From positions 4,774,001 to 4,838,000 of the forward strand of contig NZ_CP030053.1 of assembly GCF_004114955.1 (NCBI RefSeq): a stretch of DNA of 64,000 bases. Reading direction: 5' to 3'. The notes under the pieces were generated by a model. The model did not search any database, was not told the origin of the DNA, and saw nothing but the letters and a program-made list of their open reading frames with translations. The DNA is from Bradyrhizobium guangzhouense (GTDB lineage Bacteria > Pseudomonadota > Alphaproteobacteria > Rhizobiales > Xanthobacteraceae). A program made the translations under genes and the position numbers. Below, one piece after another: positions 28,474 to 36,792 of the stretch (positions are counted from its first letter, which is position 1; every line of letters begins with the position of its first letter).

Positions 28474-29462
28474 GGTTTCGTCCTCCGCAGCCGCGCCATG
28501 ATGCCGGCGAAGCCGGACAGCTTTGGCGATTGCAGCAGCAGTACCGCGAGCACCACCACGGCCTTGACCAATAAATTGAACTCCGGCGGATAGCCCGACA
28601 GCAAGATGCCGGTGTTCATGGTCTGGATGATCAGCGCACCCAACACGGCAAGAACGAGGCTGAAGCGGCCGCCGAACAGCGAGGTGCCGCCGATCACGAC
28701 CGCAAGAATAGCATCGAGCTCGAGCCAGAGGCCGGCATTGTTGGCATCCGCCCCCATGATGTCGGCCGCGGCGATCACGCCGGCGAGCGCGGCGCAGACA
28801 CCGCACCAAACATAGACCGCCAAAATCATCGCGCGGGTGCCGACGCCGGCAAGCTCGCTCGCGCGCGCGTTGCCGCCGGTCGCTTCGATCAGCAGTCCGA
28901 GCGCCGAGCCGCGGACCACCGCGCCGGTGAGGATCAGCATGCCGAGCGCAATCGCAATCGGGACCGGGACACCGAGAATGGCGCCGTTGCCGAGCCAGAC
29001 CAGGTCCGGCGAGGTAAAGGTCACGATGCGGCCCTCGGTGATGAGCTGGGCAATGCCGCGCCCAGCCACCATCAGGATCAGCGTCGCCACGATCGGCTGC
29101 ATGCCGAGCACGGCGACAAGAAAACCATTCCACAATCCGCAGAGGAGGCCGGCGCCGAGCGCGGCCGCCAGCACCACCGGCAGGCTGTGACTGTCGGCGA
29201 GACTCGCGGCGATCGCGCCGCAGATTGCCATGACCGCACCGACGGAGAGATCGATTCCGCGCGTTGCGATCACGAGGACCATACCGAGCGAGAGCAACGC
29301 CACCGGCGTACCGCGATTGAGCACATCGATCAGGCTGCCGAACAGGCGACCGTCCTGAAGACGGAGGTCGAAGAATTGCGGCGACACCACGCGGTCGACG
29401 GCGAGGATGACGATCAGCGCGAGGATCTGGGCCAGGCCGCGCCGCGGCAACAGCATCGTCAT
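28470..29462 (-). CDS. ytfT: Sugar ABC transporter permease YtfT-like
   Basis: RbsC-family permease of 330 residues. The diagnostic loop is VIATRGIDLSVGAVMAICGAIAA and conserved later segments are ATGGNARASELAGVGTRAMI and IGGTSLFGGRFSL. It overlaps ytfR upstream and yjfF downstream by four bases each. Two distinct permease genes, rather than one, are the hallmark of the YtfQRT-YjfF transporter. Confidence 0.9.
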   Translation of the reverse strand: MTMLLPRRGLAQILALIVILAVDRVVSPQFFDLRLQDGRLFGSLIDVLNRGTPVALLSLGMVLVIATRGIDLSVGAVMAICGAIAASLADSHSLPVVLAAALGAGLLCGLWNGFLVAVLGMQPIVATLILMVAGRGIAQLITEGRIVTFTSPDLVWLGNGAILGVPVPIAIALGMLILTGAVVRGSALGLLIEATGGNARASELAGVGTRAMILAVYVWCGVCAALAGVIAAADIMGADANNAGLWLELDAILAVVIGGTSLFGGRFSLVLAVLGALIIQTMNTGILLSGYPPEFNLLVKAVVVLAVLLLQSPKLSGFAGIMARLRRTKP

Positions 29463-31000
29463 ACCCGGGCCTCATGCATCGCTGCGCCATCGGCGGCGAT
29501 GGCCGCGAGAATATTGGTGACGTCGATGGCCTCGCCCGCGAGCTCCTCGACATGCGCGCGGTCGCGCAGCACGACCACGCGATCGGAATAGGTCACGATC
29601 TCGTCGAGCTCGGAGGAGATCACCAGCAACGCCAGCCCGTCGTCGCAGAGCTCGCGGATCAAGCGAATGATCTCGGCATGTGCGCCGACATCGATGCCGC
29701 GCGTAGGTTCGTCCAGCACGAGAAGTCTCGGCGAAGTCGCGAGCCAGCGGGCCAGCAGCGCCTTTTGCTGATTGCCGCCGGAGAGCAGACCCACCGGGCG
29801 CTCGGGATCGGGCGGGCGGATGTCGAGCATCTTGACGTAGCGGCCTGCAATCTCGTCCTGCTCGCGGCGCGACAGCGGCCGATGCAGGCCGCGCTTGGCC
29901 TGCAGCGCGAGCACGATGTTTTCGCGCACGGTGAGCTCGGCGACGATGCCGTCGGTCTTGCGCTCCTCAGGGCAATAACCGAAGCCGTGGCGCACGCCGT
30001 CGCGCGGCGACTGCAGCCGTACGGGGGCGCCCTCCACCTTGGCCTGCCCGCCATCGGGGCGCTCGGCGCCGAACACCAGCCGCGCCGTCTCGGTGCGGCC
30101 CGAGCCGAGCAGCCCGGCTAGGCCGACGACCTCGCCGTGGCGCAGCTCGAGATTGAACGGCGCGACATAGCCGGTCTTGCCGTAATTCTCGAAACTCGCA
30201 CAGACCTCGCGCGGTGGACGGTCGCTCGCCGCCGCCCGCGCGCTGGTGGTTTCGGCGAGCTCGCGCCCCAGCATCATCCGGATCAGCTCGAGCCGCGTCA
30301 GCGAGGCCGTCTCGCGCTCGCCGACCAGGCGACCGTTGCGCAGCACCGTGATCCGATCGGAGATCTCGTAGACCTGATCTAGGAAATGGCTGACAAAGAC
30401 AATGCCGATGCCACGCTTGGCCAGCTGGCGCATGATGCCGAAGAGGATCTCGACTTCGTGACGGTCGAGGCTCGCGGTCGGCTCATCCAGAATCAGCACG
30501 CGTGCGGATAGATCGACGGCACGCGCGATCGCGGTGACATGCTGGATGGCGATCGAATAATTGCCGAGCGGCGCGGCGACATCGATGTCGAGGCCGAACT
30601 CGGTCAGCAGCGCTTTGGCGCGGCGGCGCATCTCGCCTTCGCGCACGATGCCGAAGCGCATCGGCTGGCGGTCAAGAAACAGATTTTGTGCCACCGACAG
30701 GTTCGGCAGCAGATTGACTTCCTGGTAGACGGTGGCAATGCCGGCCTCGAGCGCCGCCTTGGCCGAACGCGGCGCGACCTCGTCGCCGCCCAGCCTGACA
30801 ACCCCGGCATCGCGCGGGAAAACGCCGGTGACGACCTTGATTAAGGTGGATTTGCCGGCGCCGTTCTCACCGAGCAGCGCATGGATCTCGCCGGCGCGAA
30901 GCGTGAAGTCGACGTCCTGCAACGCGCGCACCGCACCAAAGCTCTTGCTGATCCCGCGCACCTCCAGGAGGGGCGGAGCAGGATCAAGGCTATTCTCCAT
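29459..31000 (-). CDS. ytfR: Sugar ABC transporter ATPase YtfR-like
   Basis: Tandem ABC ATPase of 513 residues. Domain 1 has Walker A GENGAGKST and Walker B VLILDEPTASLD. Domain 2 has GLLGSGRTETARLVFG, signature LSGGNQQKALLARWL and LLVLDEPTRGIDVGAH. It starts 117 bp downstream of ytfQ, a gap that contains a strong hairpin. Confidence 0.92.
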   Translation of the reverse strand: MENSLDPAPPLLEVRGISKSFGAVRALQDVDFTLRAGEIHALLGENGAGKSTLIKVVTGVFPRDAGVVRLGGDEVAPRSAKAALEAGIATVYQEVNLLPNLSVAQNLFLDRQPMRFGIVREGEMRRRAKALLTEFGLDIDVAAPLGNYSIAIQHVTAIARAVDLSARVLILDEPTASLDRHEVEILFGIMRQLAKRGIGIVFVSHFLDQVYEISDRITVLRNGRLVGERETASLTRLELIRMMLGRELAETTSARAAASDRPPREVCASFENYGKTGYVAPFNLELRHGEVVGLAGLLGSGRTETARLVFGAERPDGGQAKVEGAPVRLQSPRDGVRHGFGYCPEERKTDGIVAELTVRENIVLALQAKRGLHRPLSRREQDEIAGRYVKMLDIRPPDPERPVGLLSGGNQQKALLARWLATSPRLLVLDEPTRGIDVGAHAEIIRLIRELCDDGLALLVISSELDEIVTYSDRVVVLRDRAHVEELAGEAIDVTNILAAIAADGAAMHEARV

Positions 31001-31078
31001 AACGACGTCACTCCCACCGGCGCCCGCTTATGCTGCGGACGCCCAGCCTATTCGTTCGCGCGACGGTTGCGAAGGGGG

Positions 31079-31107
31079 TTGCCGGACCACAACGCGTGGT
31101 CCGGCAA
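31079..31107 (-). other. Intercistronic hairpin between ytfQ and ytfR
   Basis: A perfect 12-bp stem (TTGCCGGACCAC at 31079-31090, GTGGTCCGGCAA at 31096-31107) with a 5-nt loop lies 10 bp beyond the ytfQ stop. There is no following T-run. The position after a binding-protein gene suggests mRNA stabilisation or partial termination. Confidence 0.65.
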
Positions 31108-31117
31108 GACGCCCGCC

Positions 31118-32083
31118 TCAGTAACCGAGACCCTTCTTGCTATCGTATTCCTTCTGGGGATTGTCGGCGGCGGTAAGCAGCCTGGATTCGGTCTGGATCC
31201 ACTTCGGCGGAACCGTGCCCTTCTCCTTGAAGGCCGCGACGGCGTCGAAGGCCGGGCCGGCCATGTTCGGCGTCAACTCGACGGTGGCATTGGCCTCACC
31301 GGCAACCATCGCCTTGAAGATGTCTGGCACTGCGTCGATCGACACCGTGAGGATGTCCTTGCCCGGCTTGAGGCCGGCTTCCTTCATGGCCTGAATCGCG
31401 CCGACCATCATGTCGTCGTTGTGGGCGTAGACCGCGCAGATGTTCTTGCCACCGCCTTCGGCCTTGATGAAGCTCTCCATGACTTCCTTGCCCTTGGCGC
31501 GGGTGAAGTCACCGGTCTGGCTGCGCACAATCTTCAGATTGGCGTGCTTGGCGATCGCGGTGTCAAAGCCCTTCTTGCGGTTGGCGGCGACGCTGGCGCC
31601 GACCGTGCCCTGCAATTCGACGATGTTACAGGCCTTGTCGCCGACAGTCTTGGCCAGCCAGTTGCCGGCCACTTCGCCTTCGTGGACGCTGTCCGAGGTG
31701 ACGGCGGTCAGATAGAGGTCCTTGCCCGAGGGATCGATGTCGCGGTCGAGCAGCACGACCGGAATCTTGGCTTCCTTGGCTTCCTTCAGCACCGCATCCC
31801 AGCCGGTCGAGACGACGGGGGCGAGGAAGATCGCATCGACGTTCTGCGCGATGAAGGAGCGGATCGCCTTGATCTGGTTTTCCTGCTTCTGCTGCGCGTC
31901 GGCAATCTTGAGATTGACCTTGCGCTTGGTGGCCTCCTGCTTGGAGACCGAGGTCTCAGCTGCGCGCCAGCCGGATTCAGATCCGATCTGAGAGAAGCCG
32001 ACGGTGAGCTCTGCGGCATTGGCCGGCAGCGCAAGCAACAACGCGGCAGTAGCGCTGGCAGCAAAAAGGGCTTTGAGGGTCAT
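31118..32083 (-). CDS. ytfQ: Sugar-binding periplasmic protein YtfQ-like
   Basis: Periplasmic binding protein of 321 residues, signal peptide cleaved near residue 24 (LPANA). It is strikingly like E. coli YtfQ: VGFSQIGSESGWRAAET, KIADAQQKQENQIKAIRSFIAQ, ELQGTVGASVAANRKKGFDTAI and SGDFTRAKGKEVMESFIKA-type segments. YtfQ binds galactofuranose and galactopyranose; relatives bind arabinose. ATG at 32083 opens the signal peptide and is preferred over a TTG six codons earlier. Confidence 0.93.
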   Translation of the reverse strand: MTLKALFAASATAALLLALPANAAELTVGFSQIGSESGWRAAETSVSKQEATKRKVNLKIADAQQKQENQIKAIRSFIAQNVDAIFLAPVVSTGWDAVLKEAKEAKIPVVLLDRDIDPSGKDLYLTAVTSDSVHEGEVAGNWLAKTVGDKACNIVELQGTVGASVAANRKKGFDTAIAKHANLKIVRSQTGDFTRAKGKEVMESFIKAEGGGKNICAVYAHNDDMMVGAIQAMKEAGLKPGKDILTVSIDAVPDIFKAMVAGEANATVELTPNMAGPAFDAVAAFKEKGTVPPKWIQTESRLLTAADNPQKEYDSKKGLGY

Positions 32084-32394
32084 GAGGCGTGTGTCTCCCA
32101 AGTGTTATCCGGGGCGTCCACGGTATCATGACACCCTCAGGCCGACCTTCAGGGCGGCGAGAGGGACTATTTCACGGAAGCTCGCGTCCGTATAGTCATA
32201 TTATTTGACTATTTAGGCTAATGATGTGGACGCGTGCGATCTACACTCCCTGCGTTATCACCTGATTATATGCCATTTAAGGATGTCCCCATTTTTGTGA
32301 AAGTACGTCGCGGCCGCGCTCGTCCGGGACATGACGTTCTCAGGGAAATTCGCCTGTGCGATCCGCTGCGACAGGCGGCAGACAAGCGAAAAGG
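32084..32394. other. Gene-free promoter region of the ytf operon
   Basis: This 311-bp stretch holds no convincing gene. It includes an AT-rich segment around 32190-32225 with a 21-bp palindrome (annotated separately), so it is the likely promoter of the ytfQ operon. The remainder shows nothing distinctive. Confidence 0.6.
32192..32212. promoter_or_regulatory. Candidate GntR operator upstream of ytfQ
   Basis: ATAGTCA at 32192-32198 and TGACTAT at 32206-32212 are perfect 7-bp inverted arms around an AT-only 7-bp spacer, 108 bp upstream of the ytfQ start. The dyad architecture suits the GntR-family regulator encoded in the same operon. Confidence 0.5.
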
Positions 32395-33567
32395 CTAGAT
32401 CAGCCTACGCTGCGCGAGGTTCTTCATCAGCGCGCCGATGCCGAAAGTCCAGGGCTCGCATTCGTCGCTGGTTCGCATGCGATTGACGAGCTTGCCGAGC
32501 TGAGGGGCGGAAATGGTGACGATGTCGTCGCGCTTGTGGGTGAACCCCTGCCCAGGCGCATCACGATCCTTGACCGGCGCGAACATCGTGCCGAGGAACA
32601 GCACGAAACCATCGGGATATTGATGCACCTTACCGATGGTCTGCGCGACGAGATCGGTCGGGTCGCGGCTGATCTTGCTGATCGAGGAATGGCCGTTGAG
32701 GACAAAGCCGTCAGCCCCCATCACGTTCAGGCTGATGTCGAGCTTGCGCGCGTCGTCGAGCGTGAAGGTGTCGTCGAACAGGCGCAGCAGCGGACCGATC
32801 GAGCAGGACGCATTGTTGTCCTTGGCCTTCGATAGCAGCAGCGCCGAGCGGCCCTCGAAATCGCGCAAATTCACATCATTGCCGAGCGCACCGCCGACGA
32901 TCTTGCCGTGACTGGAGACGAACAGCACGAGCTCCGGCTCCGGATTGTTCCAGGTCGACTTCGGATGCAGCCCGGCGTCCATACCGGTGCCGACCGATGA
33001 CATGGTCGGCGCCTTGGTGAAGACCTCGGCATCGGGGCCGATGCCGACTTCAAGATATTGGCTCCAGGCGTTCTGATCGATCAGCACCTGCTTCAGATGC
33101 ATCGCCTGGTCTGAACCCGGCTTGAGCTTGGACAGATCGTCGCCAATCAGCCGCGTCACTTCCTTGCGAATGGCTTCGGCCGAGGCCGGGTTGCCCTTGG
33201 CGCGCTCCTCGATGACGCGTTCCAGCATCGAGATCGCGAAAGTGACACCCGCGGCTTTCAGGGTCTGAAGATCCACGGGCGCGAGCAGCCAGGGCTTCTT
33301 CGGATCGCGCCCATCAGGCGCCGTGTTGCCGACGATGGCTTCGAGATCACCGATGCGCTCGCCCTTGGTCGTGCCAAGTGCCTTGGCCGGACTGTCCTCC
33401 TCGCAGAGGGCGCTGACGGTCGGAAACTTGGCGGTGACGTCGAAGACGCCGTCTGCGCGCACCGCGACCACGGCCGGACCGTTCGCCTGCGGCAGCCAGA
33501 CGCGGCCGACCAGCGTTCCCTTCGTTCCATCCTCGGGGAGAAGGTCTCTAACCGTCAAATTCGTCAT
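32395..33567 (-). CDS. 2-keto-3-deoxy-pentonate dehydratase-like protein (FAH family)
   Basis: Fumarylacetoacetate-hydrolase-fold protein of 390 residues. Segments such as LLAPVDLQTLKAAGVTFAISMLERVIEERAKG, WNNPEPELVLFVSSHGKIVGGALGNDVNLRDFEGRSALLLSKAKDNNASC and GKVHQYPDGFVLFLGTMFAP resemble, from memory, the Caulobacter XylX 2-keto-3-deoxy-D-xylonate dehydratase (EC 4.2.1.141). That enzyme converts a 2-keto-3-deoxypentonate to 2-oxoglutarate semialdehyde. ATG at 33567 is chosen; the upstream frame is shadow. The neighbouring sugar genes support an oxidative pentose role. Confidence 0.82.
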   Translation of the reverse strand: MTNLTVRDLLPEDGTKGTLVGRVWLPQANGPAVVAVRADGVFDVTAKFPTVSALCEEDSPAKALGTTKGERIGDLEAIVGNTAPDGRDPKKPWLLAPVDLQTLKAAGVTFAISMLERVIEERAKGNPASAEAIRKEVTRLIGDDLSKLKPGSDQAMHLKQVLIDQNAWSQYLEVGIGPDAEVFTKAPTMSSVGTGMDAGLHPKSTWNNPEPELVLFVSSHGKIVGGALGNDVNLRDFEGRSALLLSKAKDNNASCSIGPLLRLFDDTFTLDDARKLDISLNVMGADGFVLNGHSSISKISRDPTDLVAQTIGKVHQYPDGFVLFLGTMFAPVKDRDAPGQGFTHKRDDIVTISAPQLGKLVNRMRTSDECEPWTFGIGALMKNLAQRRLI

Positions 33568-33703
33568 GGCCGGCGTCCTCGCTGTTTTTCGGATCGGCCC
33601 CTCTCGCAAGCGGCCGACGCCATTGGCGAAGACAAATAAACGTCTGGCAGGGGAAGTCCATAGCGACTGATGCGCGCCGCTATGCCGCTGCCCGCGCCTT
33701 TTA

Positions 33704-34681
33704 CTATGCGCCTGCGCGCGCCTTGCGGGCAGCGATCTGCTGCAGCGCCCAGCGTGCGTTCTTGCGGACATCGGGATCAGCATCGTCGGCGATGACGGCC
33801 AAAAAGGCCTCACCGTCGGGATGGGCGATCTCGCCGAGCGCGGCGGCCGCCTCTTTCCGCAAATTCGCCTGGTCATGATTGACGCAATTGCCGATCGGAC
33901 GCACCGCGCGCTCGATCTTCATCCTACCGAGGCTGCGGATCGCCTTCAGCCGCACCTGCCAGAATTCGTCGCCGAGCGCACCAACGAGCTGGTCGGCCGC
34001 GATTGATCCGTTGACATTGAGTCCGAGCGTCTCCGCGGCCATCTCGCGAACCATCCAGTCAGCGTCCCTCAATGCGCGCGTGATCGTCTCGGCCGCCGGC
34101 TTCATCTGCGAGAACGCCAGCGCACTGACGGCTGCACGCCGGACATGCGCATCGGGATCGTTGATCAGCGCAGTCAGCGCGGGGATGGATTCTTCCAGCT
34201 TGAGGAATCCGATCACGCCGATCGCCTGCACGCGCACGGCCGCATCGGAATCCTGCAGCGCTTCGAGCGCCGGCTTGAGCGTAGCCTTGCAGCGCAATTC
34301 CTTGAGCGCACGCAACGCGCCCATCCGGACGAAGGCGTGCGCATGCTTGACCAGCGGCAGGATGACATCGGCGCAGGCGGGATCCTTGAATTCGGCCATG
34401 CTGTCGGCCGCGGCGGCGGCAACGATCCGTTCAGGATCAACCAGCAGCTTCACCAGCGCACTCGCCGCTTCAGGTCCGTCGAACTCGCCGAGCGCCATCG
34501 CCACCTGCTGGCGCACGCCGGCGTCGGGATCGGCGACCATGTTGGCGAGATGCGCAACCGCTGCGGGATCACCGGAATGGCCGAGCGCGATGATCGCGAC
34601 GCGGCGCTCGGCGGGATCTGCGGCCTGGAGTCGCTCGTCGGCATCTTCGAGATCGTCGTAGGATTCGAACGGGCTCGACAT
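33704..34681 (-). CDS. HEAT-repeat protein
   Basis: All-helical HEAT-repeat protein of 325 residues built of about eight repeats, each near 31 residues, with the recurring pattern DPDAxVRxxAxxALGxxxxxxA (for example DPDAGVRQQVAMALGEF and DPDAHVRRAAVSALAFS). No enzymatic domain or signal peptide is visible. ATG at 34681 is two bases from the stop of the ferredoxin gene, so the two are one transcript. HEAT proteins of this size act as docking or assembly scaffolds; in this cluster it may hold the ferredoxin and flavoprotein together. That role is inference. Confidence 0.88.
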   Translation of the reverse strand: MSSPFESYDDLEDADERLQAADPAERRVAIIALGHSGDPAAVAHLANMVADPDAGVRQQVAMALGEFDGPEAASALVKLLVDPERIVAAAAADSMAEFKDPACADVILPLVKHAHAFVRMGALRALKELRCKATLKPALEALQDSDAAVRVQAIGVIGFLKLEESIPALTALINDPDAHVRRAAVSALAFSQMKPAAETITRALRDADWMVREMAAETLGLNVNGSIAADQLVGALGDEFWQVRLKAIRSLGRMKIERAVRPIGNCVNHDQANLRKEAAAALGEIAHPDGEAFLAVIADDADPDVRKNARWALQQIAARKARAGA

Positions 34682-34683
34682 GG

Positions 34684-34917
34684 TCACCTCAAGAGGTAGG
34701 GAATGTTGACGGTGACCGCTCCAGTCGGGCAATCGGCCTCGCAGGGCATGCAGTACCAGCACTCGTCATAGGCCATATAGGCCTTGCCGGTCATGTCACT
34801 GATGCGCAGCACGTCGAGCGGGCAGACGTCGACGCAAACGGTGCAGCCCTTGTCGGCGATGCATTTGGCGTCGTCGACGACCACCGGAACCGATGTCTGA
34901 TAGGACGCGAGAGGCAT
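34684..34917 (-). CDS. Ferredoxin, two [4Fe-4S] clusters
   Basis: Small ferredoxin of 77 residues. The first cluster motif is CIADKGCTVCVDVCP (C-x5-C-x2-C-x3-CP) and the second is CWYCMPCEADCP (C-x2-C-x2-C-x3-CP), so eight Cys ligands are present. It resembles the AprB-like electron-transfer partners of flavoprotein reductases. It lies 31 nt after the AprA/FrdA-like flavoprotein gene and presumably shuttles electrons between it and the ferredoxin-NADP reductase of the cluster. Confidence 0.92.
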   Translation of the reverse strand: MPLASYQTSVPVVVDDAKCIADKGCTVCVDVCPLDVLRISDMTGKAYMAYDECWYCMPCEADCPTGAVTVNIPYLLR

Positions 34918-34948
34918 GTGATGTCTCCTGTTGCTCTGTTGCGGTGGA

Positions 34949-36691
34949 TCAGGCAGTGGCGCGGATGCGTTGCTTGTCGTAGAGATCCTTCTCGTCGTCG
35001 GCGATCGGCACGACGTAAGGCTCGACGGCGCGCTTCTCGCTGGTCATCTTGCCGTTCTGTTTGCTCAGCAGCGTGTGGCAGAACCAGTTCTCGTTGTCCT
35101 TCTCCGGGAAATCCGTGCGCCAGTGGTAGAGGCCCCAGCGGCTCTCCTCGCGATAGAGCGAGGCATGCACGGCCATGTCGGCGCAATCCATGATCGACTG
35201 CACTTCGAGCGCGCGCAGCAGCTCGTGAGCGTTGCGCGCGATCATGCGCTCCTGCATGTCTTCCCGCGTCTCGGCGAGACGGCGCATGCCGAGCTCGTAT
35301 TTGCGCGTGACCTTCGGCGGCTGGAGATAATCATTCACCAGGCGACGGGTCTTGTACTCGACCTGGTTCGGCGGAATGCCGTCCTCGCGCTTGGTCGGCG
35401 CCAGCACGCGGTCGCGTTCTTTCGCAACATCCGCCGCGTCGAACTCCGCAAAATCGTGGCTGTCGGCAAACTCCATCGCGTCGATGCCGGCGACCGAACC
35501 GTTGGTGAAGGCGCCGAGCATGTAATTGTGCGGCACGCTCGCCATGTCGCCGGCGGCATAGAGGCCCGGCACGGTGGTGCGGGCATTATCGTCCACGAAC
35601 ACGCCGGAGGCGCTATGGCCGGAGCAGAAGCCGATCTCGGAGATGTGCATCTCGATCGAGTCGTTGCGATAGTCGACTCCACGTCCCTGCTGAAACAAGC
35701 CGCGCGTTGGACGCTCGACCTTGTGCAGCGTGGATTCGATCTCGGAGATGGTGTCGGGGTGAAGATGCTTGAGCTGGAGGAACACAGGCCCCTTGCCGGA
35801 CAAGAGCTCGTTGTAGAACTCGAGCATCATCTGGCCGGACCAGTAGTCGCATTCGATGAAGCGCGATCCCTCGTTGTTCGCCGTGAAGGCGCCGAAGGGG
35901 CCGGCGACATAGGCGCAAGCCGGACCGTTATAGTCCTTGATCAGCGGATTGATCTGGTAGCATTCGAGGTTCGCGAGCGCCGCGCCGGCGTGATAGGCCA
36001 TGGAATAGCCGTCACCGGAATTGGCGGCGTTCTCGTAGGTGCCGAACATGTAGCCGGAGGTCGGCAGTCCAAGGCGACCGGCGGCCCCCATGCAGAGGAT
36101 CACGGCCTTGGCCTTGATGACGAGGATCTCGGCGGTGCGGGTGTTGACGGAGATCGCACCCGCGATCCGGCCGTCGCTAGACTTCAAGAGCCGCGTCGCC
36201 ATGTAGCGGTTTGAGATCAGGATGCGGGCGCGGCGGAGCTGACGGTAGAGCGCCTTCTTCACGGTCTCGCCGTTCGGCATCGGCAGAACGTAGGTGCCGA
36301 TGTGATGCACTTTCTTGACGGCGTAGTCGCCGTTCTCGTTCTTCAGGAAGCGGATGCCGAAACTGTCGAGCTCTTCGATGATCTTGTAGCAGTTTTGCGC
36401 GTATTTATAGACCGCCTTCTGGTCGACGATGCCGTCATTGGCAATCGTGATTTCCTTGGTGTACTGCTCCGGCGTCGCGTAGCCGGGGATGACGGCATTG
36501 TTCAAGCCGTCCATGCCCATCGAGATCGCGCCGGAGCGCTTGACGTTGGCCTTTTCGAGCAGGACGACGTTCGCCTTCGGGTTCTTCAGCTTCGCCTTCA
36601 GCGCCGCCATCGGGCCGGCCGTGCCGCCGCCAATGACGAGCACGTCGCAGGAAACCTCCGAAAGTCCGTCGACGATCTGATCTAGTGCCAT
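34949..36691 (-). CDS. AprA/fumarate-reductase-like FAD flavoprotein
   Basis: Flavoprotein of the fumarate reductase/succinate dehydrogenase/adenylylsulfate reductase alpha family, 580 residues. The FAD motif is DVLVIGGGTAGPMAALKA near residue 16, followed by VLLEKANVKRSGAISMGMDGLNN, which is AprA-like, and VPGLYAAGDMASVPHNYMLGAFTNGSVAG near the end of the FAD domain. ATG at 36691 was chosen from the onset of the family fold. It is followed by a ferredoxin as AprA is by AprB, but no sulfate adenylyltransferase is nearby, so true APS reductase function is doubtful. Substrate unknown. Confidence 0.87.
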   Translation of the reverse strand: MALDQIVDGLSEVSCDVLVIGGGTAGPMAALKAKLKNPKANVVLLEKANVKRSGAISMGMDGLNNAVIPGYATPEQYTKEITIANDGIVDQKAVYKYAQNCYKIIEELDSFGIRFLKNENGDYAVKKVHHIGTYVLPMPNGETVKKALYRQLRRARILISNRYMATRLLKSSDGRIAGAISVNTRTAEILVIKAKAVILCMGAAGRLGLPTSGYMFGTYENAANSGDGYSMAYHAGAALANLECYQINPLIKDYNGPACAYVAGPFGAFTANNEGSRFIECDYWSGQMMLEFYNELLSGKGPVFLQLKHLHPDTISEIESTLHKVERPTRGLFQQGRGVDYRNDSIEMHISEIGFCSGHSASGVFVDDNARTTVPGLYAAGDMASVPHNYMLGAFTNGSVAGIDAMEFADSHDFAEFDAADVAKERDRVLAPTKREDGIPPNQVEYKTRRLVNDYLQPPKVTRKYELGMRRLAETREDMQERMIARNAHELLRALEVQSIMDCADMAVHASLYREESRWGLYHWRTDFPEKDNENWFCHTLLSKQNGKMTSEKRAVEPYVVPIADDEKDLYDKQRIRATA

Positions 36692-36753
36692 CTCTTGCTC
36701 CTGGTTCGCCGGTGTCCGGCGCCTTTGCATCAGATTTGTTCAGGTGGTTGTCC

Positions 36754-36776
36754 GGCGATAGCAATTAGTTGTCGCC
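36754..36776. promoter_or_regulatory. Cluster motif site A (CAATTAGTTG) upstream of the flavoprotein
   Basis: The decamer CAATTAGTTG at 36762-36771 lies inside an imperfect 23-bp dyad with GGCGA/TCGCC ends. It is about 70 bp upstream of the flavoprotein start and belongs to a set of four related sites in this cluster. Confidence 0.55.
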
Positions 36777-36792
36777 TGAGGCCGATTTGGCC

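Noticed and set aside
27493..29553. A 686-codon frame that would fuse an extra N-terminal half to yjfF
   Set aside because: The N-terminal half is an out-of-frame reading of ytfT. The true yjfF start at 28473 overlaps the ytfT stop by ATGA.
33659..33684. CATAGCG-N12-CGCTATG inverted repeat downstream of the HEAT-repeat gene, as a terminator
   Set aside because: The stem is only 7 bp with a 12-nt loop and no T-run, so support is too weak for annotation.
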